Source of the DNA: an uncultured Planctomycetota bacterium | GTDB lineage: Bacteria; Planctomycetota; Planctomycetia; Pirellulales; Thermoguttaceae | Reading direction: 5' to 3' | Assembly (NCBI GenBank): GCA_902786505.1 | Contig: CADACS010000001.1 | Location: 97,972-161,971 of the forward strand | Length of the DNA stretch: 64,000 nt | Shown here: piece by piece, positions 36,811 through 45,837 of the stretch | How the letters are laid out: every line of letters starts with the position of its first letter | Numbering within the stretch: position 1 is the first letter of the stretch | Translations under genes and position numbers: made by a program | Notes under the pieces: generated by a model | What the model was told of the DNA's origin: nothing | Database searches by the model: none | The model's input: only the letters and a program-made list of their open reading frames with translations

Positions 36811-37170
36811 TTACTCTCCATCGACGAATTCAACCTGAAACACGCCGTCAGTTTGACGGAGGCTGCGTTCCTCTGTTCGTTCTTCTCCAGAATTGGGTAA
36901 ATCGAGAGGAATGTCGACATTTGCCTCTAATTCTTTAAAAAACGCCTCCGCGTTCGCGTCCGCTTCTCTAAGCGAGAAAACGGAACGTTTTAGATTAACT
37001 ACGCCGCAAATAGCGTAAATAAACGCGCTCGCGAGAAGGAAAAATATAAAGGCAAACCGCAACCGCGGCGCGAGGCCGGGCATGACGGCGCTTTTTTTCG
37101 ACGTCTGTTTACCTTGTTTAACGGATTCCAACGTCGAGTTTTTCTCCCTTTCTTCGTTTAGTTTACTCAT
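36811..37170 (-). CDS. small membrane protein, 119 aa
   Basis: Not recognised. A charged cytoplasmic N-terminus (residues 1-50) leads to one membrane helix (RFAFIFFLLASAFIYAICGV), then a ~45-residue acidic outer segment. The layout resembles accessory proteins such as TadF or minor pseudopilins, but there is no prepilin cleavage motif. It lies between the kinase gene and the Flp prepilin, ending 3 nt before the latter's start. Confidence 0.75.
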   Translation of the reverse strand: MSKLNEEREKNSTLESVKQGKQTSKKSAVMPGLAPRLRFAFIFFLLASAFIYAICGVVNLKRSVFSLREADANAEAFFKELEANVDIPLDLPNSGEERTEERSLRQTDGVFQVEFVDGE

Positions 37171-37230
37171 TGTCCGGTTTTTCCCCCTGCATTAGGTTCC
37201 CAGTTCGTTACAAAACAATTCATACAGGGG

Positions 37231-38436
37231 CTATAAGGACTTTAGCCTGTTCAAAATCAACAAGAGAATGCCAACCAGAGCGAGAGCGGCAATCCCGACG
37301 CAAATGGCAATTCCGAGTTTTTGCGCGCCCGTTTTGATATTCTGCGCGTCTAACTCCATTTTATCCCTAGGGGACTTGGAAGCTCTAAGTTTCTTTTCGG
37401 ATTCCCCGCGCTGTCGGCGGTTTGCGCCTGATGATTCTGAAAGGTCTCCCGGTTCAATCGGTTGTGCGTCGAATTCTTTTTCCTGAAACGACGTTTTGGG
37501 ATATCCGCCCGCCCGTTTCGGGGGGAGCGCTTCGTTGTTTTCCGAGGGATTGTAACGGATAAACTCGGAAGCGCGTTTCAGACTGTCTACGAATTCTCCG
37601 CAAGTTTCGTAACGGTCTTGCATTTTCTTTGCGAGACCGCGTAGAAGAACGTCGTTAACTTCTTTCGGCAGCCCCGATATTGGTCGGGGATTTTCATAGA
37701 CGGCCGCGCTTCGAATCGCGTCAGGACTTCCCTTATAGAACGGAGGATTGCCTGAATACAGTTCATACGCAATGACTGCGAGCGAGTATAGATCTGTTCT
37801 TCCATCCTGTTTTTTTCCAAGCCACTGTTCTGGCGGCATATACAGGTAAGTGCCGCTTCGGCCGTTATCAATATTCTTTTTCGATATTGAAGCAAGCCCA
37901 AAGTCGATGAGGTACTCTTTAGTTATTGCGGCCCCTTCGTAGACCAGGAAAATGTTAGACGGCTTTACGTCGCGATGGATAATTCCCTGTCGGTGAGAGT
38001 AATCGAGCGCGTTAGCGATCGGTTTTAAAATAACAGGAATCGGTCGCCAGGGAAACCGCCCGAAACGCTTCCTGTTGTAGTTAAAAACCTCGTCAAGCGA
38101 ACAGCCGTCTAACCACTTCATCGTGAGGTACAGACCATATTTGGAATCGTATTCCAGTCCGTAACTCGGACAAATGTTCTCATGAACGAGGTCGTATGTA
38201 ATGCGAAAGGAATCTTGCGCGCGTTTCATTTCCGATTCTACGCCGACAAGTTCCGCCGATATAAATTTAAGGGCGACCCAGCGTCCGCCAACCAAGTCCC
38301 ACGCTTTCCACACCTCGCCCATTCCGCCGCTTCCCGCAAACGAATGAAGTTTGTACTTTCGCCCCAGCACGAGTTTTGGCTTGAGTGGCGGAGGTTGTAT
38401 GCCGAGTAATTTTTTTACGTTATTTAGGGAAATCAT
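37231..38436 (-). CDS. Ser/Thr protein kinase with C-terminal membrane anchor
   Basis: 401 residues. Kinase domain at about 20-285: Gly loop AGSGGMGEVWKAWD, Lys in VALKFIS, HRDVKPSNIFL, DFGLAS, YMPPEQW and DLYSLAVIAYELYSGNPPF, all intact, so catalytically competent. A polar linker follows, and a single hydrophobic helix (IAICVGIAALALVGILLLIL) ends just before a short basic tail: a tail-anchored kinase with no outer sensor domain. It lies inside the pilus operon between the Hsp70-like protein and the small membrane protein. Likely substrates are the two FHA proteins' partners in the same locus (inference). Confidence 0.92.
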   Translation of the reverse strand: MISLNNVKKLLGIQPPPLKPKLVLGRKYKLHSFAGSGGMGEVWKAWDLVGGRWVALKFISAELVGVESEMKRAQDSFRITYDLVHENICPSYGLEYDSKYGLYLTMKWLDGCSLDEVFNYNRKRFGRFPWRPIPVILKPIANALDYSHRQGIIHRDVKPSNIFLVYEGAAITKEYLIDFGLASISKKNIDNGRSGTYLYMPPEQWLGKKQDGRTDLYSLAVIAYELYSGNPPFYKGSPDAIRSAAVYENPRPISGLPKEVNDVLLRGLAKKMQDRYETCGEFVDSLKRASEFIRYNPSENNEALPPKRAGGYPKTSFQEKEFDAQPIEPGDLSESSGANRRQRGESEKKLRASKSPRDKMELDAQNIKTGAQKLGIAICVGIAALALVGILLLILNRLKSL

Positions 38437-38482
38437 GCGACGCCTTTTGGTTTGGGGGCCGGAACGCCGTTGTTTAGGACGG

Positions 38483-40501
38483 TCAGGTATTCCTTCTCTT
38501 CAACAGTGATATAAAGAAAAAGACAATCCCTAAAAAGAGGGAGACAAACGCGCAGGAAAGGTTGATCAAAACAACAATTCTCGCGGCTTGCGTCTGCGCC
38601 TCGCCATTGTGATAATTGCGTTCAATAAACAAAGCTCCGCCGACAAAGACGAGCGTTGCCAGAATGAGTCCCAAAACTGTGAACACTCTGCTTTTGCCGG
38701 TTTGATCCTGAACGCCTGAATCGGGGACTGAATTAACGAAATAACTGTCGTTATAGGAGTTGTTTTCGTCGAATGACTCCGAGGAGTCTGACGGCGCAAA
38801 CGATTCATAGGGCTCGTAGCCAAATTCGGACGGGGACGTCGCGGCCAGATAGTCCTCTGTGTCGACGAAAGAAGATTTACCGTCTTCTTTGTTGGCAAAT
38901 CGACTCTCGTCGTTGTAATACTCGATATCTGAATCGGGAGCTTTGAGTGTGGGCGGCATAAGAGGCGGCGGCTGAACTGCCGGGCGCCGCAAACTTTCCG
39001 AATTGGCGAGCGTAGAAGCAAAGTCGAATTTCTTAAAATCTTCCGTCGCCCTTCGATCTCCCTGTTTCATTGCCAACTCAAGCCAGTAGGCAGCCTGTTC
39101 GTTTTGACGGTTGGCAAGTAGGATTCTAGCAAGTTTATATTGGGCTTTAGCCAAACCTCTCATTGCGGCCTGATAATAGAACTCATAAGCTTTTTCTTGA
39201 TTCTGCTGGGTTCCCCAACCGAGTTCATACGATTTGGCAAGTTTGTACAGCGCGTCCACGTCTCCTTCTAAACCGGCTCGTCTCAACCAGTAAAAGGCTT
39301 CCTCTTTGGAGTAGATTGTGCCAAATCCCTGACCAAAGCATTTTGCAAGTTCGAGGAAGCTTTTTACGTTTCCGCGCATCGCCTCTCGATAAATGGAAGC
39401 GTATTGGATTTGAGTTGGCGACGCGTTAATTGGAAGGGTTTCCATGGCGAAGAGAAGTTTAACCCAATCTTCCGCGGCGTTTTGTTCATCCAGTAAGGTG
39501 ATTCTGCAGGGGACTCCGGACGCGTCTGCAAGACTGTTTTTGACAAACGGAATAACCGCTCCCGGTCCGATAGCGACGATTTCATAAGACTTTCTTTGCA
39601 AGACGGAACCAATTTCCGCAAAAAAAGGTTCAAAAAGAACTTGACGCAACGAGTCAAAATAGTTCTGCCATCGTCTTTCCAAGTCGTTCTTTACAAATAA
39701 GAATCTTCGGCCCGCGCATTCTCCTTTATAGTCGCTTCCTGTTTTGCCGGCAATTTGAACGGCCTTTGCGAATTGGAGTTCAAGTTGAATTTTGAATTTT
39801 TCAAATTCCGTATCGTTCGGACTGGCCGCTATTCTCCGTTTTATTGTTTTTTCGGAGAGTTTGTTGAGCATAAATTCCAACCCCAGATAAGACCACGCGG
39901 GGTCGACCCCTTTATGCTTGGCGTCGATGGGAGCATATCCGTCTCCAAGCTTTTGAAACAGGGTAAGAGAAACGTATCCATAGGACAAATCGCACAGAGC
40001 GACGTAGTTTTCCAACGGTCTAACCAGCGAGATTGCATTAATGGCGACGGTCCCTTTGTCTCGAAATTCAACCTGTGTAAATCCTGACTGTTTAGCGGCT
40101 TCGGTTAAACAGTTTCTCAGATTGTCGGCGTCGCCGCATACAAAAAAACACGTTGAAACGTCCCCTTCCTGAAAATAACTTTTTTCACATACTGATTTAG
40201 CGTGCGTTAATGCGGCTTTTAACAGCGAGACGTAGGGAATCTTAATTTCAGTTCCGGGCAGCGTGAACTTTTCATTTGTCTTAATATTTGACAAATTCAC
40301 GACAAAGAGCCGCTCGGAGTCTTGGGGAGACAACGTGTTCGGATGCTCGCAAATTGAGACTTTATCCGAATTCGCGTCGTATAGAAACGCGTTATAGAAC
40401 GTAAATGTTTCGAGAGATCGCGTATTCTCCGGTTTTAAAGCGACGCTTGTTGTTAATTGACCGTAATCGACGGCAATCCAAGGAGTTTCCGGCGTAGGCA
40501 T
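38483..40501 (-). CDS. Hsp70-like ATPase fold fused to Sel1 repeats and two membrane helices
   Basis: 672 residues. N-terminal ~360 residues resemble the Hsp70/actin fold: WIAVDYGQLTTSVAL (phosphate-1), ALCDLSYGYVSLTLF (phosphate-2-like) and EIVAIGPGAVIPFVKNSLAD (adenosine loop position). Residues ~375-490 are Sel1-type repeats (ELAKCFGQGFGTIYSKEEAF, YKLAKSYELGWGTQQNQEKA). An acidic Ser/Tyr-rich linker precedes two C-terminal hydrophobic helices (FTVLGLILATLVFVGGALFI; LINLSCAFVSLFLGIVFFFI). ATG 40501 is preferred over TTG 40522. The phosphate loops are degenerate (no GG in the second), so ATP hydrolysis is doubtful. I know of no such protein in standard Tad loci. Confidence 0.72.
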   Translation of the reverse strand: MPTPETPWIAVDYGQLTTSVALKPENTRSLETFTFYNAFLYDANSDKVSICEHPNTLSPQDSERLFVVNLSNIKTNEKFTLPGTEIKIPYVSLLKAALTHAKSVCEKSYFQEGDVSTCFFVCGDADNLRNCLTEAAKQSGFTQVEFRDKGTVAINAISLVRPLENYVALCDLSYGYVSLTLFQKLGDGYAPIDAKHKGVDPAWSYLGLEFMLNKLSEKTIKRRIAASPNDTEFEKFKIQLELQFAKAVQIAGKTGSDYKGECAGRRFLFVKNDLERRWQNYFDSLRQVLFEPFFAEIGSVLQRKSYEIVAIGPGAVIPFVKNSLADASGVPCRITLLDEQNAAEDWVKLLFAMETLPINASPTQIQYASIYREAMRGNVKSFLELAKCFGQGFGTIYSKEEAFYWLRRAGLEGDVDALYKLAKSYELGWGTQQNQEKAYEFYYQAAMRGLAKAQYKLARILLANRQNEQAAYWLELAMKQGDRRATEDFKKFDFASTLANSESLRRPAVQPPPLMPPTLKAPDSDIEYYNDESRFANKEDGKSSFVDTEDYLAATSPSEFGYEPYESFAPSDSSESFDENNSYNDSYFVNSVPDSGVQDQTGKSRVFTVLGLILATLVFVGGALFIERNYHNGEAQTQAARIVVLINLSCAFVSLFLGIVFFFISLLKRRNT

Positions 40502-40585
40502 GATATTTTTCTCACTCCTCAACGTTGTTCACGTTGTTCGCATGAGGTTGCTCGACGCTAACGTCTTCCGTTAGCGGTTTACTTT

Positions 40586-43500
40586 TTAATCAACCGAAGC
40601 TCGCGAGACGGCGGTTTCGACATTTGAAGGAGGCGTTAGGAGTTTCGCGTAATTATCTTCGGTTTCTGTCAACAGGGCGTACGCATAGTCTGAGCGAGCG
40701 TTCAAACTTCTGCGAACAGCGTCCTTAACGTCAAATTTCAAGTTGTCAAAACGCTTAACAAACATTTTGACAAGTTCCTCTTTTGACGGCAGGAATTCGC
40801 CGTCAAGCTCCTGAATGGACGCCGCTAGAATCTGAGGATCTGAAACAGAGCGCGGTTCTCGCGCGTTTTCTCGAACTGTTTCCCCAAATTGGCGAACCGA
40901 GTCGACCAAGTCGACGATTAAACTGTTATTTGCTTCAAGTTCGGCATCCCTTTGGAACGATTCCAGATTAGCCGTCGTCGTTTCGCATTTAAGGCAGAAA
41001 TTCAAATATTCCCAGTACATTTTGCCGATCTCTGTTTCCCTGTTTTCCGGTTCTTCCACAGGGTTTTTTACGGCGTTTTTCGAATACTGACGGCGCATGA
41101 GCTGTAATTCAAACGCCTGAAGTTCGGCAAAACGCTCTCGAATATTATCGTTTCGTGAAGCAGCGCCTTCTTTAAATCTGATAAACGAGTCGATTGTGTT
41201 TTGATATGTGTTTTCGCTTTTTGCAAAAGAATCCAGTTGAGAGAGTCTCAGTTCGACGCATAAGAGGCGGTAAGACGTTTGTTCTCTACGTACGTCTGAA
41301 TTGGAAAGAATTGATATTTCCTGTTCCAGTTGAAGTAAGTTCTTTCTAACTTCTAAGAAAACAGATTTTACAAGCGACTCGTTTCTGTCGCTCTTAATTC
41401 GCGCGTCGAGCAAAGAAATCATAAAACCGTATCTCGCAATCATTGTTACGGCTAACTCGGCGTGGTCAAATTCCTTAGAATTCTTTGGAGTGAAACTGGC
41501 TCCTCTGAGAAGAGCGTAATAAGTTGGCGAAAGTTCAGATTCCGATCCTTTAGAGGGTTTGAGCGCGTTAACGTCGGAAACCAAACACGCTATATTGAGT
41601 TCTTCCTGCGCTCGAACGACGTTTTCCCAAAAATCCGCGTATATCCACGGATCGTCGCCGCGAGTTTCGCGTTCTATTTCAGCGACGTTTAGCAAAGCTT
41701 GCGCGGTTTTTTCCCATAATCCCTGCGGACGGAAATCTAAGAAAACCGGACGTTCTCTGATAATTTTTTGCGCCGCCAAGTCAATGAAATTAAGAAGACT
41801 GTCCCGAACGTCTTCAAGCGAATTCGGTTCAACAGGCAAGGAGTCTTTCGAAGCTATTCCGTCAGTTTTACCTGCGTCGTTCTGACGAAACTTGTCTAGA
41901 TAGCAAAAGAACTGATTTGCGCAGCGTGTATAGTTGAGAGCGCCATTTTCGAAAGAAAACTCAGTCCATTCCTGCGGAATCGCCGTTAACAAACGGTATA
42001 TTTCTTTTGCGACTTCAAATTCTTCTGTTTCCAGCGAATGCGAGACGACTGGAACCGTCAGAGCGATCGGCGATCCAACGCTCGGATAAGAAGGCAATTC
42101 CGGAACAAAACCGTCGAGGTACACGCCTACGCAATACGCGTCTTCCGGCCATTCAAGAGGTTTTTTAACAGAGGTTTCTGATACGGCGTACTCTTTTCCG
42201 TTTCTGAAAACATGAAACGGTTCGTCGAGATTAGCTCCTTTAAGATCGACGTTAATTTGCCTTTGGTTAAGTTCAATTCGATCAAGTTTTTGAGCGCCTG
42301 CAGGATCGATAGCGACAATCTTACCAGACTTGTCCTTTACCGTAGCGAATCGGTAAGTATCAAACCCTTGCGCCTGAATTTCATACGTTGCTTCAACGTC
42401 GGGAAGAAGCCACCGCGTGTCTCCGTTAGCGGCAGTTTTTTTATCGATTTCAGTATTACCGTCTTTTTCGATTTTATACACTTGCGCGTACGTCAAAATC
42501 TTTTTGTTAACGCCGCCGTATGCGGAATCTTGGACTATAGGAAGCTCCGTCCAGCTGAACGTCGGTTTTATTCTGGAAACGAGGAGCGCCGAACCTACGA
42601 CGATAACGCCTGCGAGGAGCGGCAGCAGGAACAGCGGCGCTATCGACTCTTTTCCAGAAGTCGGTTTAGGCGTCCGCGCGCCTGCTTTAACTTTTGACTG
42701 TTTGGAACTCGGCGTTTTTTTACCGAACATTCCGCTGGAGTTCTTGGAATTCTTTGAGCCTTTGGACGTTTTAGAACTCTTAGATCCTTTGGAACGTTTG
42801 GAACCTGTTTTACTGGAAGACGTTCTCTTTCTTTCGACCAATCCTTCCGCCTGACCGGGAACGGCGTTGCTGAGAAAATCCCAGTTTTCCTCGTCGAAAT
42901 CCTCCTCGTCTTCCTCTTCTTCGTTTTCGTCGGACAGCTCTAGTTCAGCGACTCCTCCTCCTCTTCGAGTAACCGTAATAAACCCCTCCTGATACTCGTC
43001 TTCTTCGTTGTCTTCTTCTATGAGAAAGGAATTCTCCGGGTCTTCGGCGCTGAAATCTAGCATAGCGAGAATTTCATCCGAGGTTCCAATTCTTTCCTTC
43101 GGAAGCCTTCTCAGCATAGCCGTTAACGCTTCCTCCAGGTCCGGAAGGATCGTCGGAATAATCGTCTTTATGGGCGGAAGTTCTTCAGTAGTCGCGCCTC
43201 CATGAATAGCGAGCCAGTCCGGTTCGTTCATTTGAAGTTCCGAACTGAAAAACGATTCAAACTTTTCGCCGGCAAGCATTTCAAGCGCGATGAAACCGAG
43301 CGAATACAGGTCGCTTTTAGGGGTGATTCTCCCAAAGTCGTTGTTGCATACTTCCGGCGCGCAGTATTTGGGACAAAGATTTGGGGCAAGGACGACATGT
43401 TCCCATTCCGGGCCTAACGAAATAAACAGTTTTACAGGCCACTCGGTAATATTGCCCTTTTTGCGCCACGCTTTTTTGGGTAGAAAAAACATGCCGGGAT

Positions 43501-43879
43501 TGACGTCGCCGTGGACGAAGCCAACTCGCTGAAACGCGGCAAATGTTTTAAGCGTCTTGAATAGAAAGGAGCGGACTTCCGACTGCCTGAACGCTCCGTG
43601 CCGATCCATGTAATTCTGGAGCGACTCGCCCTGTTCTTCGGTTATAATTGCGTTGTTGGATCTATCGAAATCCTTGATTCGAACGAGACCGTCCGTTCTA
43701 ACGCTGGCGAGCTTCCTTGCGAGATCCCATATTTTTTCATCTTCGAAATGGAACTTCAGCGCCCAAACGTTGCCGTCTACTTCACGGTCGATTGCGTTGA
43801 ATAATTCTCCCCAAATCGACTTGGTTGGCTTTAAACCCGCTTCGTCTAGAATCGGGTCTAAGATCATGTATCTTGCCAT
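40586..43879 (-). CDS. membrane pseudokinase with large extracytoplasmic domain
   Basis: 1097 residues. Residues ~1-280 have the kinase fold (WALKF with the Lys; PKYCAPEV; KSDLYSLGFIALEMLAGE) but the Gly loop is missing, HRDxKxxN reads HGDVNPGM so the metal-binding Asn is lost, and the DFG position reads SLG. It should not phosphorylate. An acidic stretch and a Ser/Lys-repeat linker (KRSKGSKSSKTSKGSKNSKN) lead to one membrane helix (LFLLPLLAGVIVVGSALLV near 425). The ~650-residue outer part has a beta-rich start then helices, not recognised. ATG 43879 is preferred over TTG 43894. It probably links outside cues or the pilus to the cytoplasmic FHA/kinase proteins. Confidence 0.82.
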   Translation of the reverse strand: MARYMILDPILDEAGLKPTKSIWGELFNAIDREVDGNVWALKFHFEDEKIWDLARKLASVRTDGLVRIKDFDRSNNAIITEEQGESLQNYMDRHGAFRQSEVRSFLFKTLKTFAAFQRVGFVHGDVNPGMFFLPKKAWRKKGNITEWPVKLFISLGPEWEHVVLAPNLCPKYCAPEVCNNDFGRITPKSDLYSLGFIALEMLAGEKFESFFSSELQMNEPDWLAIHGGATTEELPPIKTIIPTILPDLEEALTAMLRRLPKERIGTSDEILAMLDFSAEDPENSFLIEEDNEEDEYQEGFITVTRRGGGVAELELSDENEEEEDEEDFDEENWDFLSNAVPGQAEGLVERKRTSSSKTGSKRSKGSKSSKTSKGSKNSKNSSGMFGKKTPSSKQSKVKAGARTPKPTSGKESIAPLFLLPLLAGVIVVGSALLVSRIKPTFSWTELPIVQDSAYGGVNKKILTYAQVYKIEKDGNTEIDKKTAANGDTRWLLPDVEATYEIQAQGFDTYRFATVKDKSGKIVAIDPAGAQKLDRIELNQRQINVDLKGANLDEPFHVFRNGKEYAVSETSVKKPLEWPEDAYCVGVYLDGFVPELPSYPSVGSPIALTVPVVSHSLETEEFEVAKEIYRLLTAIPQEWTEFSFENGALNYTRCANQFFCYLDKFRQNDAGKTDGIASKDSLPVEPNSLEDVRDSLLNFIDLAAQKIIRERPVFLDFRPQGLWEKTAQALLNVAEIERETRGDDPWIYADFWENVVRAQEELNIACLVSDVNALKPSKGSESELSPTYYALLRGASFTPKNSKEFDHAELAVTMIARYGFMISLLDARIKSDRNESLVKSVFLEVRKNLLQLEQEISILSNSDVRREQTSYRLLCVELRLSQLDSFAKSENTYQNTIDSFIRFKEGAASRNDNIRERFAELQAFELQLMRRQYSKNAVKNPVEEPENRETEIGKMYWEYLNFCLKCETTTANLESFQRDAELEANNSLIVDLVDSVRQFGETVRENAREPRSVSDPQILAASIQELDGEFLPSKEELVKMFVKRFDNLKFDVKDAVRRSLNARSDYAYALLTETEDNYAKLLTPPSNVETAVSRASVD

Positions 43880-44026
43880 TGTTCTGTCCCGCAAGTTAAG
43901 CGCGTCTTCTTAAAACGCGATAACTAACTGTATGTATTAAGTAGAAGTTCGTACCGCTTTGCGTGGTGGAGAGAACTTCATTTCTAAGGTTTCCTATCCG
44001 ACAGGCAGACGGTCGTTCGCGCCATC

Positions 44027-44959
44027 TTATTGTTCTCCTTCGAGTTCCTGTTCAAGTTTATCGATTCGGGATTGGATATAGAGCGTCGATATTTGATACG
44101 GTTTGGCGTCGACTTCTTTATTTCCCTCTTGAGCGTAGCGAACGTACATGTTGTTAAGCAGAATTTTGTATCCTCTTCGCGCCGTCGACGGTCTAATTTG
44201 TTCCGAGAAGAAACAGTCTTGGAAATTTTCCGCAAGCTGCGTTTCTCGGTAAGGGGCTCCTTCTTTCAAAGTGGAGAAGACGTACTCGGGAGTAAAGGAC
44301 GCGCCGTCGCTATCGACTCCGTTTCCGTTTGGCCCCGAAGAAGAATAGATCATGATGCATGCCGCAACGGCAAGACATATGATGATGACGCTGAGCTCCG
44401 TTGTTTTCTTAGGATCTTTTTCGCTCTTCTTTTTTTTCTTTGTCTCTTTAGGGTTGGCTGCCTGATCGGGCGTTTCTGCAACCGTTTTAACTTTTGCCGT
44501 TCGTTTAGAATCTGGTTTTGATCCAGTTGTTCTTGATCCGGAAGGGATCATTGCCGTTTCAGAAACGGCGAAAGTCCTCACATTTCTACTAATCTTAACC
44601 GGTCTCTCGGGCGCCCGTAATCGCTGTTCTTCTTCCGGTTCTGAAATCTTCCTTTCGTCTTCATCTGCCAAAACCAAGTAGACGACGCCGCCAATGTTGA
44701 GGGTTTTTCCGACTTTCCACAACGCGGTTTCACCGTGCGAGAGAGGCCGTTGATCGAGTTGAAGACAGTTAGAGGCTTGACAGCGAATTCTCACCTTTCG
44801 CTGTTCATCGACGACGATCATACACGCTATTTGAGGAAGATCTTCGTCTTTTAACTCAAGATCGGAATCAGAGGACGAGCCAATTTGGGTGTACTTCCTC
44901 GTGATTCTAAAACGCCTCGCCGACGTCGTTCCGTAGGTTGTGTTGATGATCAGCGCCAT
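44027..44959 (-). CDS. FHA-domain membrane protein
   Basis: 310 residues. The N-terminal ~95 residues read as a forkhead-associated domain: ITRKYTQIGSSSDSDLEL for the first strands with the Gly-Ser recognition loop, and RPLSHGETALWKVGKTLNIG near the end. A Lys/Thr-rich linker is followed by one membrane helix (LSVIIICLAVAACIMIYSSS near 200) and a ~90-residue outer tail ending in a coiled coil. FHA domains bind phosphothreonine, which fits the kinase gene in the same operon. The conserved FHA Arg and Ser-x-x-His pair are not clearly placed, so phospho-binding is uncertain. Confidence 0.72.
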   Translation of the reverse strand: MALIINTTYGTTSARRFRITRKYTQIGSSSDSDLELKDEDLPQIACMIVVDEQRKVRIRCQASNCLQLDQRPLSHGETALWKVGKTLNIGGVVYLVLADEDERKISEPEEEQRLRAPERPVKISRNVRTFAVSETAMIPSGSRTTGSKPDSKRTAKVKTVAETPDQAANPKETKKKKKSEKDPKKTTELSVIIICLAVAACIMIYSSSGPNGNGVDSDGASFTPEYVFSTLKEGAPYRETQLAENFQDCFFSEQIRPSTARRGYKILLNNMYVRYAQEGNKEVDAKPYQISTLYIQSRIDKLEQELEGEQ

Positions 44960-45005
44960 TTTGTATTCTCTATTTTTGTTTGGGTTTAACAGTCTTTCGA
45001 CGACC

Positions 45006-45773
45006 TCACGCTAACCCTAAAAGGTAAACAAACTCGTTCCAGAACCCCAGCGCGGCTCCGGCCGCTCCGATGAAAAAACTTGCGCCCATGGGCACGTAAA
45101 TTTTCCTTTTGCCAGCGGCGGCGGTAATTGAGTCAACGACGTAGTTCAGTTCGTTCGAAACAGGGATCGTTAAACTCTTACCGCCTTGGCGCAATTTGCC
45201 GCTTGGAGCGGCGGCCCCGTCAAGAGCGTTGTCCAAACGCTCTTGCGGTTCGTTCTTCTCTCTTTGCCTCAACCGTCCGAAGCCGCGAGCTGCGATTTCC
45301 AACAGCGCGTATCCGCAGGCGAAGAGATAGGTTGCGCACATTGCCTGGAAACCGTCGCTGATTCCAAGTCCAAATCCGATAACCGCGGCAATTTTTACGT
45401 CTCCCGCGCCTCCCTGTCCGAGCGCAAAGGGAACAATATGCACTGCAAAACAGAACGCCGCGCCGACTAGCGAAGAGACGGCGGCGACGCCGAATGATTC
45501 TGGGAATCCGATTCTCCCAGCGGCGTTTTCCGGCGTCCACGCGCTGACAATCAGAGCCGCAACCAAGATTAAAAACGCCGGATAGGTTACGACGTTCAGT
45601 ATCTTTCGCGTTCTGTAATCGGTGACGGCGGAGATCAAACACGCGCTGAAAACAACTCCTGAACAGAACGTGCCCATACGGTAGGGCAGGTTCTGCCCCC
45701 AGAGTGCGAAAGCGACTCCGGAACCGCAGAGAACAAGCGTTGAAAGCGCGTAGCCGACGGCTCTGTTAACCAT
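45006..45773 (-). CDS. prepilin peptidase, A24 family (CpaA/TadV-like)
   Basis: 255 residues with about six hydrophobic segments. Both catalytic aspartates are visible: ISAVTDYRTRKILN (first) and QGGAGDVKIAAVIGFGLG (second, GxGD motif). It lacks the N-terminal methylase domain of PilD, as expected for TadV/CpaA. It should cleave the small Flp-type prepilins of this locus after Gly. An Arg/Gln-rich insert (residues ~155-215) is longer than in typical TadV. Confidence 0.9.
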   Translation of the reverse strand: MVNRAVGYALSTLVLCGSGVAFALWGQNLPYRMGTFCSGVVFSACLISAVTDYRTRKILNVVTYPAFLILVAALIVSAWTPENAAGRIGFPESFGVAAVSSLVGAAFCFAVHIVPFALGQGGAGDVKIAAVIGFGLGISDGFQAMCATYLFACGYALLEIAARGFGRLRQREKNEPQERLDNALDGAAAPSGKLRQGGKSLTIPVSNELNYVVDSITAAAGKRKIYVPMGASFFIGAAGAALGFWNEFVYLLGLA

Positions 45774-45837
45774 ATCTTTCTACTAAAACTCCATGCAACA
45801 CGGCGCGCGTTGACGCGGAACAAAGCGCCGACAATCC

